A stretch of 45,000 nt of DNA, taken from assembly GCA_905221605.1 (NCBI GenBank), contig CAJNDS010001035.1:445001-490000 (forward strand), written 5' to 3'. The notes under the pieces are model-generated. The model was not told where the DNA came from. It did no database searches and saw only the letters and a program-made list of their open reading frames with translations. The translations under genes were made by a program, and so were the position numbers. Position 1 is the stretch's first letter; every line of letters begins with the position of its first letter. Shown piece by piece: positions 8,262-18,399 of the stretch. Origin of the DNA: Symbiodinium natans (Eukaryota > Sar > Dinophyceae > Suessiales > Symbiodiniaceae).

Positions 8262-8630
8262 AAGGGTTTGAGGTCTAGGGTTTGAGGTCTAGGGTTTAGG
8301 GTTTAGGGTTTAGGGTTTAGGGCTTAGGGTTTAGGGTTTAGGGTTTAGGGCTTGGGGCCCCCCCTTCTCCCCAAACTCGGAGCATCCATCATCATTGAGC
8401 CCTGCCATCATTTGCATCAGTGCCATCAACGAGGCGAGCCTTACTCTTCTTTTACCCTAAACCCTAAACCCTAAACCCTAAACCCTAAACCCTAAACCCT
8501 AAACCCCAAACCCCCCTAAACACCCTTATTATCACGATGGTCATAGTCTATCCTGACTGTATGCATGCTCATCATACTTGGCATCCTAAACCCTAAACTC
8601 TAAACCCGAAACCCTGAACCCTAAACCTCG
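8262..8630. repeat. TTTAGGG array, spacer, CCCTAAA arrays
   Basis: G-strand copies at 8280-8356, then a spacer with CATCATCATT-type words, then near-perfect CCCTAAA at 8455-8510 and a weak C-strand run at 8584-8628. Confidence 0.9.
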
Positions 8631-8992
8631 TTACTGACATTACCATTCTCATCGTTGCCATTTCTCTGCGTATGTTCAGAACCTCATATACCCTATAAAA
8701 CCCCAGGCCCCATACTTCAGAACCCTTTAGAGAAGGTAAGGGACCGCATGAAGGGACCATCAAAATTGGGAGCCAAGGGCAGAGACCAAAGATAGGATAC
8801 CGCTGGGCAGAAGAGGGGTTTTATCGCGAGCGCTGCCAGTCCAGGTGTCCCTCCGCTAAAGACTCAGGGGCTATAGGGTTCAGGGTGAGGGTGGACGGCC
8901 GTTGACCAAGAAGGGCCGTAAGAGCACCCCAACCGGCAGGCCTGCCCCGTTTCTTGTCGAAGGACCACGTGACTTCCCTTAGAGCAACCCCA
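8629..8992. other. 360-bp non-repetitive spacer
   Basis: No telomere array and no recognised gene. On the plus strand, 8811-8844 (after CTGGGCAG, before GTGTCC) and 8940-8968 (after CCGGCAG, before GTGACT) are open and join in matching phase, so they are possible micro-exons. Confidence 0.4.
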
Positions 8993-9075
8993 AGCCCTAA
9001 ACCCTAAACCCTAAACCCTAAACCCTAAACCCTAAACCCTAAACCCTAAACCCTAAACCCTAAACCCTAAACCCT
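8993..9075 (-). repeat. CCCTAAA array, near perfect
   Basis: About eleven CCCTAAA copies without interruption. Confidence 0.95.
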
Positions 9076-9584
9076 TGTCTTGAGGACACCTAAGAAAGGG
9101 ATGACAACCCAGTACAAACCCCCAACTCCAACCGGGCTGAAATCCTTTGTCCCAAACCGCAAATCCTGCGGAGCCCTTGAACCCTTTGACATTGGAACCC
9201 CAAAAACCCTAAACCAAGCGCTGAAACCGCAAACCCTCAACCCTCCACCCTTCAACCCGAACTCTCCAATTCCTTAAACCACGCGACCCGAAACCCTAAA
9301 CTCCACCCGAGGCCACCGCCTCTGAAGTGGGCATTTCCCTACACCCTAGCTAACCCAAACAACATCCTCATCACCAAGAAGGGCTTAGCTTTTGAAACCT
9401 TACTAAAACCCTCAATCCCAAAACCCGAGATCCTGAAACCCTGCACCCTAAACCCCGACTTTTGGCAACCCGGTGGGGCCTGCCGTCGCCATGGTTCAGT
9501 CCTGCGCCTCATGATTTCGACCAGAGCAGCTGCTAAAAAAAACTTCAGGCTCTGGGCTTTCGAGGGCTTTGGGCTTTGGATTTA
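9076..9584. other. Spacer region with scattered C-rich repeat words
   Basis: The interval holds CCCTAAA-derived fragments near 9200-9300 and 9410-9455. Between them are stretches open on the plus strand (9095-9178 and 9328-9393). I recognise no domain. Confidence 0.4.
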
Positions 9585-9765
9585 GGGTTTAGGGGCCTCG
9601 GAGCTTGGAGGTCTTAGGGTTTAGGGTTTAGGGTTTAGGGTTTAGGGTTTAGGGTTTAGGGTTTAGGGTTTAGGGTTTAGGGTTTAGGGTTTAGGGGGTT
9701 TAGGGTTTAGGGGGTTGAGGGTCTCAGGGCTGAAGGTTCTTAGGGCTGAAGGGTCTTCAGAGCTT
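9585..9765 (+). repeat. TTTAGGG array
   Basis: Perfect TTTAGGG from about 9617 to 9693, with GGGGTTTA and TCTTAGGGCTGAAGG derivatives on the 3' side. Confidence 0.95.
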
Positions 9766-9960
9766 AGGGGGCGTCATGAAACCCCAGAATCCTAACCCTG
9801 AAACCCTAAAGCCCTCCACACCTAAACTCTGGGTCCTGGTCATGTGCTTTGTGCACAAGATGCAGCGTTAACTGGCTGCTGGTGGCTGTGAACTTGCGCC
9901 TCACAGACGCCGATGGCTCCTCCTCGTCGTGGAGGGGAAGGGGCATCCCGAACGATCTTC

Positions 9961-10268
9961 CCTAAACCCTAAACCCTAAACCCTAAACCCTAAACCCCAA
10001 ACCCCAAACCCAAAACCTTCGGAAAGGGATCCAAGAGGCTGCATCTCCCGGAGCTGGCATTTCTGCACATCCCGGAGGGGATCGTCTTCGATCTCCACGA
10101 CTTCCCCATCTCTTTGAGGCCCTACAACTTAGGGTTTAGGGTTAGGGTTTAGGGTTTAGGGTTTAGGGTTTAGGGTTTAGGGTTTAGGGTTTAGGGTTTA
10201 GGGTTTAGGGTTTAGGGTTTAGGGTTTAGGGTTTAGGGTTTAGGGTTTAGGGTTTGGGGTTTAGGGTA
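9961..10268. repeat. CCCTAAA array, exon-like spacer, long TTTAGGG array
   Basis: C-strand copies at 9961-10015. The GC-rich spacer 10020-10128 is open on both strands. The G-strand array at 10131-10268 has about 17 nearly perfect units. It meets CCAAACCC sequence at about 10272 with no spacer. Confidence 0.9.
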
Positions 10269-10274
10269 CAAACC

Positions 10275-10530
10275 CAAACCCTGAACCCTAAGCCCTGAAC
10301 CCTACGCCCTATCACCCCCAAACAGCTGAAGGGCATCTCTTCAACCCAGTGACCTAGCAACAACAAGGGTGCCCTCGTGCTTTTAACGGGCTTCATTCAC
10401 GCGGGGACCGTGAACCTCAAAACCCTAAACCCCTAGACCCTGGGCATCTAAACCCTAAATAAACTCCTCAACCCGCAAACCCCTAAATCCCTAAACCCCG
10501 AAACCCCTAAACCCAAACTCACCACCCTCC
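10275..10530 (-). repeat. Short CCCTAAA runs with spacer
   Basis: Degenerate C-strand copies at 10275-10310 and 10418-10530 surround a 100-bp spacer that is open on the plus strand. Confidence 0.75.
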
Positions 10531-10570
10531 CCCCCCCCAACCTCAAACACCTGAAGCCCTCAAAAAAAAA

Positions 10571-10670
10571 CAGAGGTCCATTTGTTACTATTATGGAATT
10601 AAGTACCCCAAAACCCTAGTATGGCTTTTGGGTACCTAATTTCATCATAGTGCTACAAATGGACCCTCTG
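10571..10670. mobile_element. Foldback element FB1, 100 bp
   Basis: The left arm starts CAGAGGTCCATTTGTTAC and the right arm ends GTAGCACTTTGTA-like sequence read as CTACAAATGGACCCTCTG. Arms of about 42 bp pair with few mismatches around a 16-nt loop. It has no coding capacity, so it is MITE- or introner-like, and it is inserted between two CCCTAAA arrays. Confidence 0.85.
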
Positions 10671-10703
10671 AAAGAAAGGAACAAGGGGCTTCACTTGCAG
10701 GTC

Positions 10704-10799
10704 CCTAAACCCTAAACCCTAAACCCTAAACCCTAAACCCTGAACCCTGAACCCTAAACCCTAAACCCTAAACCCTAAACCCTAAACCCTAAACCCTAA
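10704..10799 (-). repeat. CCCTAAA array
   Basis: About thirteen units, two of them CCCTGAA. Confidence 0.95.
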
Positions 10800-10871
10800 T
10801 CGGGCCCGGGCCTTCCCTGAACCTGGCGGCCGGCAGCTCCACTTCGAGCCAACGGCAGCGACCGGCGATTA

Positions 10872-11018
10872 AGGGGCTTAGGGGTTTAGGGTTTAGGGTT
10901 TAGGGGTTTAGGGTTTAGGGTTTAGGGTTTAGGGTTTGGGGTTTGGGGTTTAGGGTTTGGGATTTAGGGCTTAGGGTTTAGGGTTTAGGGTTTAGGGCTT
11001 AAGGTTTAGGGTTTAGGG
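10872..11018 (+). repeat. TTTAGGG/TTTGGGG array
   Basis: Mostly TTTAGGG with several TTTGGGG and TTAGGGC variants. The following spacer, 11019-11228, has no gene that I recognise but is open in plus-strand segments. Confidence 0.93.
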
Positions 11019-11227
11019 TCCGCCGACCCTGGCTTGGGACGCCCTGGACCCCCTCCGGGAACCCTCCTGGAACCTCCGAAAGATCTGACGGACCCATTGA
11101 GAACTCGCAAATTTCGATGACTGGTGCATGTCTTCACGATTTCTCCAAACCCGAAACCCTTAAGACCCCTTGGAAAACCCGACAGACAAGCAAGAGTCGA
11201 CGACCCTGCACGCTCTGCTTCCTAGTG

Positions 11228-11572
11228 CTCAACACTGAACCCTGAACCCTGAACCCTAAACCCTAAACCCTACACCCCAAACCCTAAACCCTAAACCCTA
11301 AAACCTAAACCCTAAACCCTAAACCCTGAACCCTGAACCCTGAACCACTTCTCCTGCAGAGTCGCTGGTTTTTGAGCTGGAGGCTCTTAATTGGTTTTAG
11401 GGGCTTTTGGGGCCTTCCAGCGCTGCATATAAACCCTAAACCCTGAACCCTAAACTTTAAACCTTAAGCCCTAAACCCTAAACCCTAAACCCTAAACCCT
11501 CAACCCTCAACCCTAAACCCTAAACCCTAAACCCTAAACCCTAAACCCTAAACCCTAAACCCTAAACCTCAA
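11228..11572 (-). repeat. Two CCCTAAA arrays around a short spacer
   Basis: Arrays at 11228-11345 (with CCCTGAA units at both ends) and 11428-11572 flank the spacer 11346-11427. That spacer has a model acceptor, TTCTCCTGCAG, ending at 11359, and a possible donor, GTTTTAGG, at 11394. Confidence 0.9.
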
Positions 11573-11680
11573 CCGGCTTAGGGGACTCAGCGTTGGCTTC
11601 GGATCCACCTTCAGCTGCTTCGGATCACAATAGCTCGGCGCCAGCCACTTGGACAAGACCTTCGGCTTTGGGGCTGAAGG

Positions 11681-11807
11681 GGGTTTAGGGTTTAGGGTTT
11701 AGGGATTAGGGTTTAGGGTTTAGGGTTTAGGGTTTAGGGTTTAGGTTTTAGGGTTTAGGGTTTAGGGTTTAGGGTTTAGGGTTTAGGGTTTAGGGTTTAG
11801 GGTTTCA
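11681..11807 (+). repeat. TTTAGGG array
   Basis: About 18 units with rare TTTTAGG and ATTAGGG errors. Confidence 0.95.
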
Positions 11808-12274
11808 CCCTGAACAAGCAGTAGCAGGGTTGGGTTTCATGATTCTTCGAAGGTACCCCATCATAATCCCTTGAAGGGTATATATATATAGGGGGATATA
11901 GGGCAAGAACCAAGGGGACTTTAGATTGCTTGCGGCGTCTCTGCAACCCTCAACCGTTAGCATCCACTAACCCTCCAACTCCTATTCGCGAGAGGTTCTA
12001 AACCCTGGGCCCAAAATCCCAACCTTACGGTCTCAACCCCTACACTACACACACTTCGTGCCCTAGCTTGGCTCAAACTCCTGAACCAGGTGTCCTCCTA
12101 AACCAAATAAAAGAAATATGCAGTGTATTCAAAGGTCTTACCCTAAACCCTAAACTCTAAACCCAAAACCCTATGCCCTGAACCTTCAACAACCCTCTGC
12201 GCCTTCCAATCCTCAGCCGAAAGCTCCCCCATGTCCTGCAGTGACTCCTCCGGGACCTGGCAGGGAGAACTGGG
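11808..12274. other. Non-repetitive spacer with small C-strand run
   Basis: Includes a TA microsatellite (11880-11889), a TAGGGGGATATAGGG stretch like the end of intron 2 of the RCC1-like gene, and a weak CCCTAAA run at 12138-12180. An open plus-strand segment lies at 12217-12264. No gene is identified. Confidence 0.4.
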
Positions 12275-12815
12275 GTTGAGGCTTGAGGGTTTCGGGTTTA
12301 GGGTTTGGGGTTCAGGGTTTAGGGTTTAGGGTTTAGGATTCAGGGTTTAGGGTTTAGGGTTTAGGGCTTCCCCTCCCCCCCTCGAATTTCGGGGAAACCC
12401 TGAATTTCCTGTTATAACACTGCACCCCACGCCCCCAGCCTAAGCCCCTGCACCCTCAAACCTCCAGTCCCTAGAACTTCAGCCCAAGACCCCAAACCCT
12501 AAACCCCTAGACCCCCAGCCCTAAACCCTAAACCCTAAACCCCTAGACCCTAGACCCTATCTTAAAACCCTCAGCAGGGAGAGCCTTCGAAGATCCGACG
12601 GCACCTCTGCCGAAAACGGGGCGGCGGGGAGGGGGGGGGAGGGAGGGGGGGGGGGGGGGGGGGGCGGAGGGGTGGGGGCTTCTGCTTCGAAGGAGAGCGT
12701 GCTTTAGGGTTTTGCATTTGGGTCTTAGAAGGTTTTGGGTTTAGGGTTTAGGGTTTAGGGTTTAGGGTTTAGGGTTTAGGGCTTAGGGCTTAGGGTTTAG
12801 GGCTTAGGGCTTGGG
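12275..12815. repeat. TTTAGGG, CCCTAAA, poly(G), TTTAGGG succession
   Basis: G-strand array at 12288-12366, C-strand run at 12490-12560, impure poly(G) of about 60 nt at 12617-12678, and a G-strand array at 12730-12815 with TTAGGGC variants. The spacer 12367-12489 is C-rich with no evident gene. Confidence 0.88.
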
Positions 12816-13068
12816 AGGTTTTGTGTTTAGGGTCTAGACCTTAGGATGATGAGCTTTGGCTTGTGCGCTTAGGGTCTTTCGGGCTTAGAGTATGTTAGGG
12901 CTCGGGGTTTAGGGTCCGCTTGTGGGTCTGGTGTTGAGTTGAAGGGTGTTGCGTCTCATAAACCCCCGAATCCAAACCCTAAACCCTGAACTCTAAACCC
13001 GAAACCCTAAACCCTGAACCGCGGACGAGGCCGGTCTCTTACAAAGCCCTCTGGACCATTTGATTCGC

Positions 13069-13145
13069 GGGTTTCCGAACATACCAAATTTAGACCCACA
13101 TAGTAGGATTCCCTTAGAAGGATACCCCGAATTTCGAAAACCCCC
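13069..13145 (+). mobile_element. Foldback family 1, copy A
   Basis: The ends GGGTTTCCGAACAT and (inverted) GGGTTTTCGAAATT pair. The core AGTAGGATTCCCTTA is shared with copies at 31187-31294 and 42106-42229. Confidence 0.75.
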
Positions 13146-13147
13146 AT

Positions 13148-13246
13148 TCTATACTCCCCTTAGAACCTTAACAAAAGGAAACTTTCAATATACTCTTGGG
13201 TGTTATATAAACAAAAATCAAAAAACAATTCCCACGGGGGATAGAG
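13148..13246 (+). mobile_element. Foldback family 2 copy, homologous to intron 2 ends
   Basis: Starts TTCTATACTCCCCTTAGAAC and ends CGGGGGATAGAG, so its ends are inverted repeats. The first 50 bp align with the border of intron 2 of the RCC1-like gene (CTCTATACTCCCCTTTAGAA, ending ATCCTCTTGGG). Here the interior is AT-rich rather than telomeric. Confidence 0.75.
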
Positions 13247-13394
13247 CATTTGGGTTCGCGATACAAAGCGTTTCCGCGTAAGCACGCCCGAGGCGGTGGC
13301 CAGTCCCCGCCCTGGTCTCGAGAATCTGCTGCAACGTCGCCAGCCTGGGCATCAAACATCAGCCAGCGCACCCCCCGTATAAAGTCGAAACCCT

Positions 13395-13845
13395 GAGACC
13401 TGAAACCCTAAACCCTAACCCTAAACCCTAACCCTAAACCCTAAACCTCTAAACCTTTCTGAACCCTAAACCCTGAAGCCCAAAAAAGACACTGCCCGGA
13501 GCTCTAAGGCACAAGGGCCGAGCCTTCATCCCCAAGCCCTTACTTACACCCGAAATCCCGACAACCTGAAACCCTAAACCCTAAACCCTAAACCCTAAAC
13601 CCTAAACCCTAAACCCTAAACCCTAAACCCTAAACCCTAAACCCCAAACCAACCCTGCCGCAATCCCACACCCCCTCTTCCCGACCTAGCCTCTGAGATA
13701 GTCCACCACACTATCCATAAAGGCTCGGCAACCCCCAAGAATCCTCCCCGAACCCGGTCCCTTAAGCCCGTGTATCTGGCTGAAGCCCTAAACCCGAAGC
13801 TCTAAACCCTAAACCCTAAACCCTAAACCCTAAACCCTAAACCTT
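13395..13845 (-). repeat. Three CCCTAAA arrays
   Basis: Arrays at 13403-13460, 13568-13645 (twelve near-perfect units) and 13790-13845, separated by C-rich spacers with no recognised gene. Confidence 0.93.
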
Positions 13846-13942
13846 AGAACCTTGTTGGCTTGTGAAAAGCTCGGCTTCCACGCTCGCGCTGGCCGAAGTT
13901 GAGCGTCTGCTCCAAGCCTATGAGGGGGCTTTTGTCCCAAAA

Positions 13943-14180
13943 GGGTTTAGGGTTTAGGGTTTTGGGTTTAGGGTTTAGGGTTGGGGTTTAGGGTTTAGGG
14001 TTTAGGGTTTAGGGTTTAGGGTTTAGGGTTTAGGGTTTAGGGTTTGGGGTTTAGGGTTTAGGGTTTAGGGTTTAGGGTTTGGGGTTTAGGGTTTGGGGTT
14101 TAGGGTTTGGGGTTTGGGGTTGGGGTTTAGGGTTTGGGGTTTAGGGTGGGGTTCGGGGTTGGGGTTTGGGAGTTTAGGGT
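13943..14180 (+). repeat. Long TTTAGGG array turning into TTTGGGG mixture
   Basis: TTTAGGG to about 14040, then TTTGGGG and GTTGGGG variants interleave. This is a good example of progressive divergence along one array. Confidence 0.95.
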
Positions 14181-14904
14181 TGAGGGCCCTAAAGCCAAGC
14201 TGGTGCAGGTTTTGGGGCCGAGGGCTTCGGAGGGTTTCGGAGTATTTTAGGTACACTCCCTTCAGCCCAAAACCCCGAAACCCACACAGAAACCTGCAGA
14301 GAAGCAGAGCTGGGGATTCTGAGCTCTCAAAAAACCCTTAAGCCCAGTGGAACCCCGAACCCTTCGATGGACTCTTACAGAACACGATGATGAAACCCTA
14401 CCGACCCCTACATAACCCTGCCGAACCCTAACCCCTACCACCGAAAGAGAACACGTATATGCCATGTATGTACATATCTGTATATATACAAACAAGTATC
14501 CTGCTATGTTTGTATTATATTGTGAGTATAACGACGAAAAACACAGAAGCAAAAAACCAAATCATTGGACAAGAGTAGTGAAAGCCATCATCACAATCCT
14601 ACTCAGACAGAGTATAAAGAGGGCCTACTGGTAGACCCTAAACCCACAAACCCGAAGCCCCCGCAAACCTCAAAACACTCAATCTCCCAAAACCCTAAAC
14701 CCCCCCCCCAAAAAAAAATAAAAAAAATGAAAAAAATGAACTAAGCCCCTGAACCAAACAACCAAACCCCAAATTCAGAACCCACCCAACCCCCCCCCCC
14801 CCCCCCGAGAAAAACAGTAAAGAACTGACTGGGGCCCCCTCTCGGTGCGTGTAGCCAACCCTGAAGAGACACGCGGGCCCTCCCGCCGCGGACCTGCTTC
14901 TGGA
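14181..14904. other. Spacer with C-rich words, AT-rich patch, C-run/A-run
   Basis: Degenerate CCCTAAA-like words occur near 14265-14430 and 14635-14700. An AT-rich patch at 14450-14530 contains a 9-bp hairpin, ATACAAACA/TGTTTGTAT (14487-14515). C9 followed by A9 lies at about 14700-14718 and a poly(C) run at about 14791-14806. No gene is identified. Confidence 0.5.
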
Positions 14905-15175
14905 GGTTTAGGGTTTAGGGTTTAGGGTTTAGGGTTTAGGGTTTAGGGTTTGGGGTTTGGGGTTTGGGGTTTGGGGTTTGGGGTTTAGGGTTTAGGGTTT
15001 AGGGTTCAGGGGGGGGAAGCTTTGTTAGTAGGGTTCAGGGAAGCTGTTATTGAGGGTGTAGGGGATTCTGGGTTCCGGGGGTTAAGGGGTTTAAGGGGTT
15101 GAGGGGGCTTGGAGTGTTTAGGTGGTTTTTAAGGGGGGCTTAGAGGGCTTTGGGGGGGTTTTAGGGGGTTAGTAA
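14905..15175 (+). repeat. TTTAGGG/TTTGGGG array and G-rich tail
   Basis: TTTAGGG units, then five or six TTTGGGG units, then TTTAGGG again to 15008. A looser G-rich tail continues to about 15175. Confidence 0.9.
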
Positions 15176-15529
15176 GAGCTTGCAAGCACAATGCGAACCG
15201 TAAGCTGAGAGCTTTATACGCCTCAGAAGCCCAAAAGGGCCGAACACCAGAAAAACCCACAGAACTCTAAACTCTAGCTGAACCCCAAACCCTAACCCAC
15301 AACCTCCCGAAATGTTTAAAACTTTGAGCCCTAAAAGCCCTAAAAACCCGAAACCCTCCCCATCTGAAGCCTCGCGGACCGCGTGGAAGGACACGCCAGG
15401 CCTCCAGTCGGGGGGGGGGGGGGGGCGCAAACTCAGCTGGTAGGAGAGTCTGGATGAGATACCCTATAGAATCCCTTAAAGGCATAAGTAAAGCCCGAAG
15501 CCCCTCATTTCCTACTAAGAACCAGGAAA
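15176..15529. other. Spacer with weak C-strand repeats and poly(G)
   Basis: Loose CCCTAAA-like words at 15260-15350 and fifteen G at about 15411-15425. No gene is recognised. Confidence 0.45.
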
Positions 15530-15940
15530 GAGTTTGGGGGTTTAGGAATGGGGGTTTAGGGTTGGGGGTTTAGGGCTTGGGGTTCAGAGCTTGGCGTTTA
15601 GGGTGTAGGGTTACGGTTGGAGCTTGGGGTTTGGAGTTAAGAGATGGTTCAGGGTTTAGGGCTTCAGGTGATTTATGTTGAAGGAACCATATAATCATCA
15701 TTGCGCAGAGCATGGCACGTCCCATGATGTGGCTTGGTAAATGGGTCCTTTTGCGGCCCGCGCTGAGCACCTAGCTTCGCCTACTACCCCCTGGCTGGCC
15801 AAAAACACCGAAAGTTTAGGGTTTAGGGTTTAGGGTTTAGGGTTTAGGGTTTAGGGTTTAGGGTTTAGAGTTTAGGGTTTAGGGATTAGGGTTTAGGGTT
15901 TAGGGTTTAGGGTTTAGGGTTTAGGGTTTAGGGTTTAGGG
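15530..15940 (+). repeat. Degenerate then near-perfect TTTAGGG arrays
   Basis: A G-rich degenerate run at 15530-15665, a spacer, then about 18 TTTAGGG units at 15814-15940. Confidence 0.92.
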
Positions 15941-16059
15941 AACCCAGACTCCAATCAGCGAACATCGCCACAGAAAAAAACCACAAAACCCTAAGCCCTT
16001 AACTAGCGCGCGCAGAAGCTCTACAAAATCTCATCCTCAAGACAACGCAAGGGCTAAGG

Positions 16060-16230
16060 GTTTAGGGCTCTAAGGGTGCAGGAAACAGGACTTTTAAAGC
16101 GCAAAGGGTTTAGGGAAGCCCTAACCCTAAACCCTAGACCCAAAACCCTAAACCCTAAAAACCCTAAAAACCCTAAACCCTATACCCTAAACCCTAAACC
16201 CTAAACCCTAAACCCTGAACCCTAGCCGCC
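16060..16230. repeat. G-strand remnant meeting CCCTAAA array
   Basis: Short TTTAGGG words at 16060-16113 lead into CCCTAAA at 16114-16225, another G-strand to C-strand junction with only AAG between. Confidence 0.85.
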
Positions 16231-16351
16231 TAGCCCCGCGGTGCCCAGTCCCCCAGAGCCGCAAACTACGAGCGAAAAGCCGAGGGCGGCACTCGACAAG
16301 GAAGATGGCCAAGGAGTCCGACAAAGGCAGAAGCTCCCTTTTTAGGTTTTT

Positions 16352-16515
16352 TGGGGGTTTAGGGTTTAGGGTTTGGGGTTTAGGGTTTAGGGTTTAGGGT
16401 TTAGGGTTTAGGGTTTGGGGTTTGGGGTTTGGGGTTTGGAGTTTAGGGTTTAGGGTTTAGGGTGTAGGCTTTAGGGTTTTGGGATTTTGGGGTTTTGGGG
16501 TTTTGGGTTTATGTG
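16352..16515 (+). repeat. TTTAGGG/TTTGGGG/TTTTGGGG array
   Basis: Blocks of TTTAGGG, then TTTGGGG, then TTTTGGGG octamers follow each other in one array. Confidence 0.93.
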
Positions 16516-16574
16516 AAGCTCAGCTCCGCAAGCTGGACCCGTGTGACTCCTGAAACTTCAGAGACCTCAACCCC

Positions 16575-16860
16575 CCTAAACCCTAAACCCTAAACCCTAA
16601 ACCCTAAACCCTAAACCCTAAAACCTAAACCCCCTTAATACTCATGGGTTCCCCTACTACCCCCTGAAGACTGTCCCCCCTTAACTCACCCTAGCTTGGC
16701 TGAAATACCCCTAAACTCTAAACCCCAAACCCTAAACCCTAAACCCTAAACCCTCTTAATTATGTGGGGAACCTAGAGGGGGGGGAGTAGTATAGAGAGG
16801 TGAACCCATGACACCCTATAATACCTCGACCGTGGGATGCTCCCCCTTATACTAACAGTC
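16575..16860. repeat. CCCTAAA arrays inside long inverted arms
   Basis: CCCTAAA copies at 16575-16630 and 16703-16755. The arms CATGGGTTCCCCTACTACCC (about 16643-16662) and its approximate complement ending GGTGAACCCATG (about 16781-16810) enclose the second array. This resembles a foldback element whose interior is telomere repeat. Confidence 0.65.
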
Positions 16861-16865
16861 CTTAC

Positions 16866-16997
16866 TGGGTTTAGGGTTTAGGGTTTAGGGTTTAGGGTTT
16901 AGGGTTTAGGGTTTAGGGTTTAGGGTTTAGGGTTTGGGGTTTGGGGTGTGGGGTTTGGGGTTTGGGGTTTGGGGTTTGGGGTTTAGGGTTTAGGGTA
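16866..16997 (+). repeat. TTTAGGG then TTTGGGG array
   Basis: Perfect TTTAGGG for about 70 bp, then TTTGGGG units, then TTTAGGG. Confidence 0.95.
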
Positions 16998-17039
16998 CTC
17001 CCTATTTGAATCCCTATTCAGAACTGTGAGTAAAAGGGG

Positions 17040-17815
17040 GAACATCCTAACCAGACCCTAAAACGCTGAAGCCCAACGAGCCCGAAAAACTCTGTAACCC
17101 CAAAACCCCAACACCCAAAATTCATGCCCGTTGGCCTAAAACCCCGAAACCCCAAAAACCCAAAACCCCGAAACCCAAAACCCCAAAACCCTAAACCCCA
17201 TGACCCCAAACCCCAAAGTCCCATAACCCCATGACCCGTATGCCCAAAAACCCTAAACCCAAAAACCGTCAAACATCTATACCCCAAAACCCCATGACCC
17301 CAAAACTCTAAACCCGATGACCTCAAACCCCAAAACCCAAAGAACCCAAAGCCTCAAAACCCACCCCAAAACCCGACAACCCCAAAACCCCGAAACCCCA
17401 CAACCCCCAAAACCCCGAAACTCCAAAACCCCAAACTCCTCAGCCCCGATGACCCTGTACCATACGCCCTAAACCCCTTAAACCCCCCAAAGCCCCAAAA
17501 GAACCCGAAGCCCCCATGACCCCAACACCCCAAAGCCCCAAACCCCCTAAATCCCCCTAAACCCTAAAGCCTAAACCCTAAACCCTAAACCCTAAACCCT
17601 AAACCCCAAACCCCCTAAACCCCCCAAACCCACAGACCCATGACCCTAACCAATAGCCCCCACAACCATCCCAAACACCTAAACCCAAAACCCCAAAATC
17701 CCCACCAACCCCAAAAGCCCACCAAACCCCCAAAAACCTCCCAAGCCCCCTAACCCGAAACCCGAAACCCGAAACCCTAAACCCTGAACCCTAAACCCTA
17801 AACCCTAAACGACCG
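17040..17815 (-). repeat. Long degenerate CCCCAAA/CCCTAAA tract
   Basis: Nearly 780 bp of C-rich, A-rich sequence made of CCCCAAAA, CCCGAAA, CCCATGA and CCCTAAA words with no clean spacer. The minus-strand frame through 17326-17018 (Gly/Phe/Leu-rich) is a translation of the repeat, not a gene. Confidence 0.85.
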
Positions 17816-17904
17816 AAGCCCTCAGCTCGGTGCAAGAGTTTGGGCCACCGAGCTTCGACGGAATGTTTGCCGGGGTGCCTGGGCGTTCTCTTTAAGGCTT
17901 CGGG

Positions 17905-18285
17905 CCTCGGAACCCTAAACCCCTAAACCCCAAACCCCTACACCCCAAACCCCAAGCCCTAAACCCCAAACCCTAAACCCCAAACCCTAAACCCCAAACC
18001 CTAAACTCCACACCCTAAACCCTAAACCCTAAACCCTAAACCCTAAACCCCAAACCCTAAACCCTAAACTCCACACCCTAAACCCGAAACCCTAAACCTC
18101 AAACCCCAAACCCTAAACTTTGAGAGGTTGAGAGTTTCAGGCTTCAAGCGTGGGATTCCGAGTTTAGGGTTTGGGCGTTTGGGGGTTTAGGGTTTAGGGT
18201 TTAGGGTTTAGGGTTTAGGGTTTAGGGTTGAGGGTTTAGGGTTGAAGGTTGAGGGTTGAGGGTTGAGGGTTGAGGGTTTAGGGAT
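17905..18285. repeat. CCCTAAA/CCCCAAA array then TTTAGGG/TTGAGGG array
   Basis: C-strand units at 17905-18120 alternate CCCTAAA and CCCCAAA. The G-strand array at 18180-18285 ends in a homogenised TTGAGGG block. Confidence 0.93.
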
Positions 18286-18399
18286 AACATACCGAGCAAA
18301 GAAAGGTGACAAGCTGGCTGGTACAAAGGCTGCCTTCTAGATGGCATACTTTGGCAAAGCCACCCCCAGAGGAACCGTCATGAGCCAACCGAGATTTGC

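Larger units (their letters stand above)
13047..13393 (+). other. Candidate exons either side of a compound introner
   Basis: A short open segment (13047-13070, PSGPFDSR) ends exactly where the element starts with GTTTCCGAAC. After GGGGGATAGAG at 13246 the frame reopens in the same phase, HLGSRYKAFPRKHARGGGQ..., and runs 49 codons to a TGA at 13394. The 176-nt intron would consist of two foldback elements side by side. No homologue is recognised, but the element borders coinciding with open-frame borders is notable. Confidence 0.35.

Noticed and set aside
12060-12076. Relict spliced-leader sequence (CCTAGCTTGGCTCAAAC, and a similar CCTAGCTTGGCTGAAA near 16690)
   Set aside because: Only the TTGGCTCAA part resembles the dinoflagellate spliced leader; the match is too short and gapped to support.
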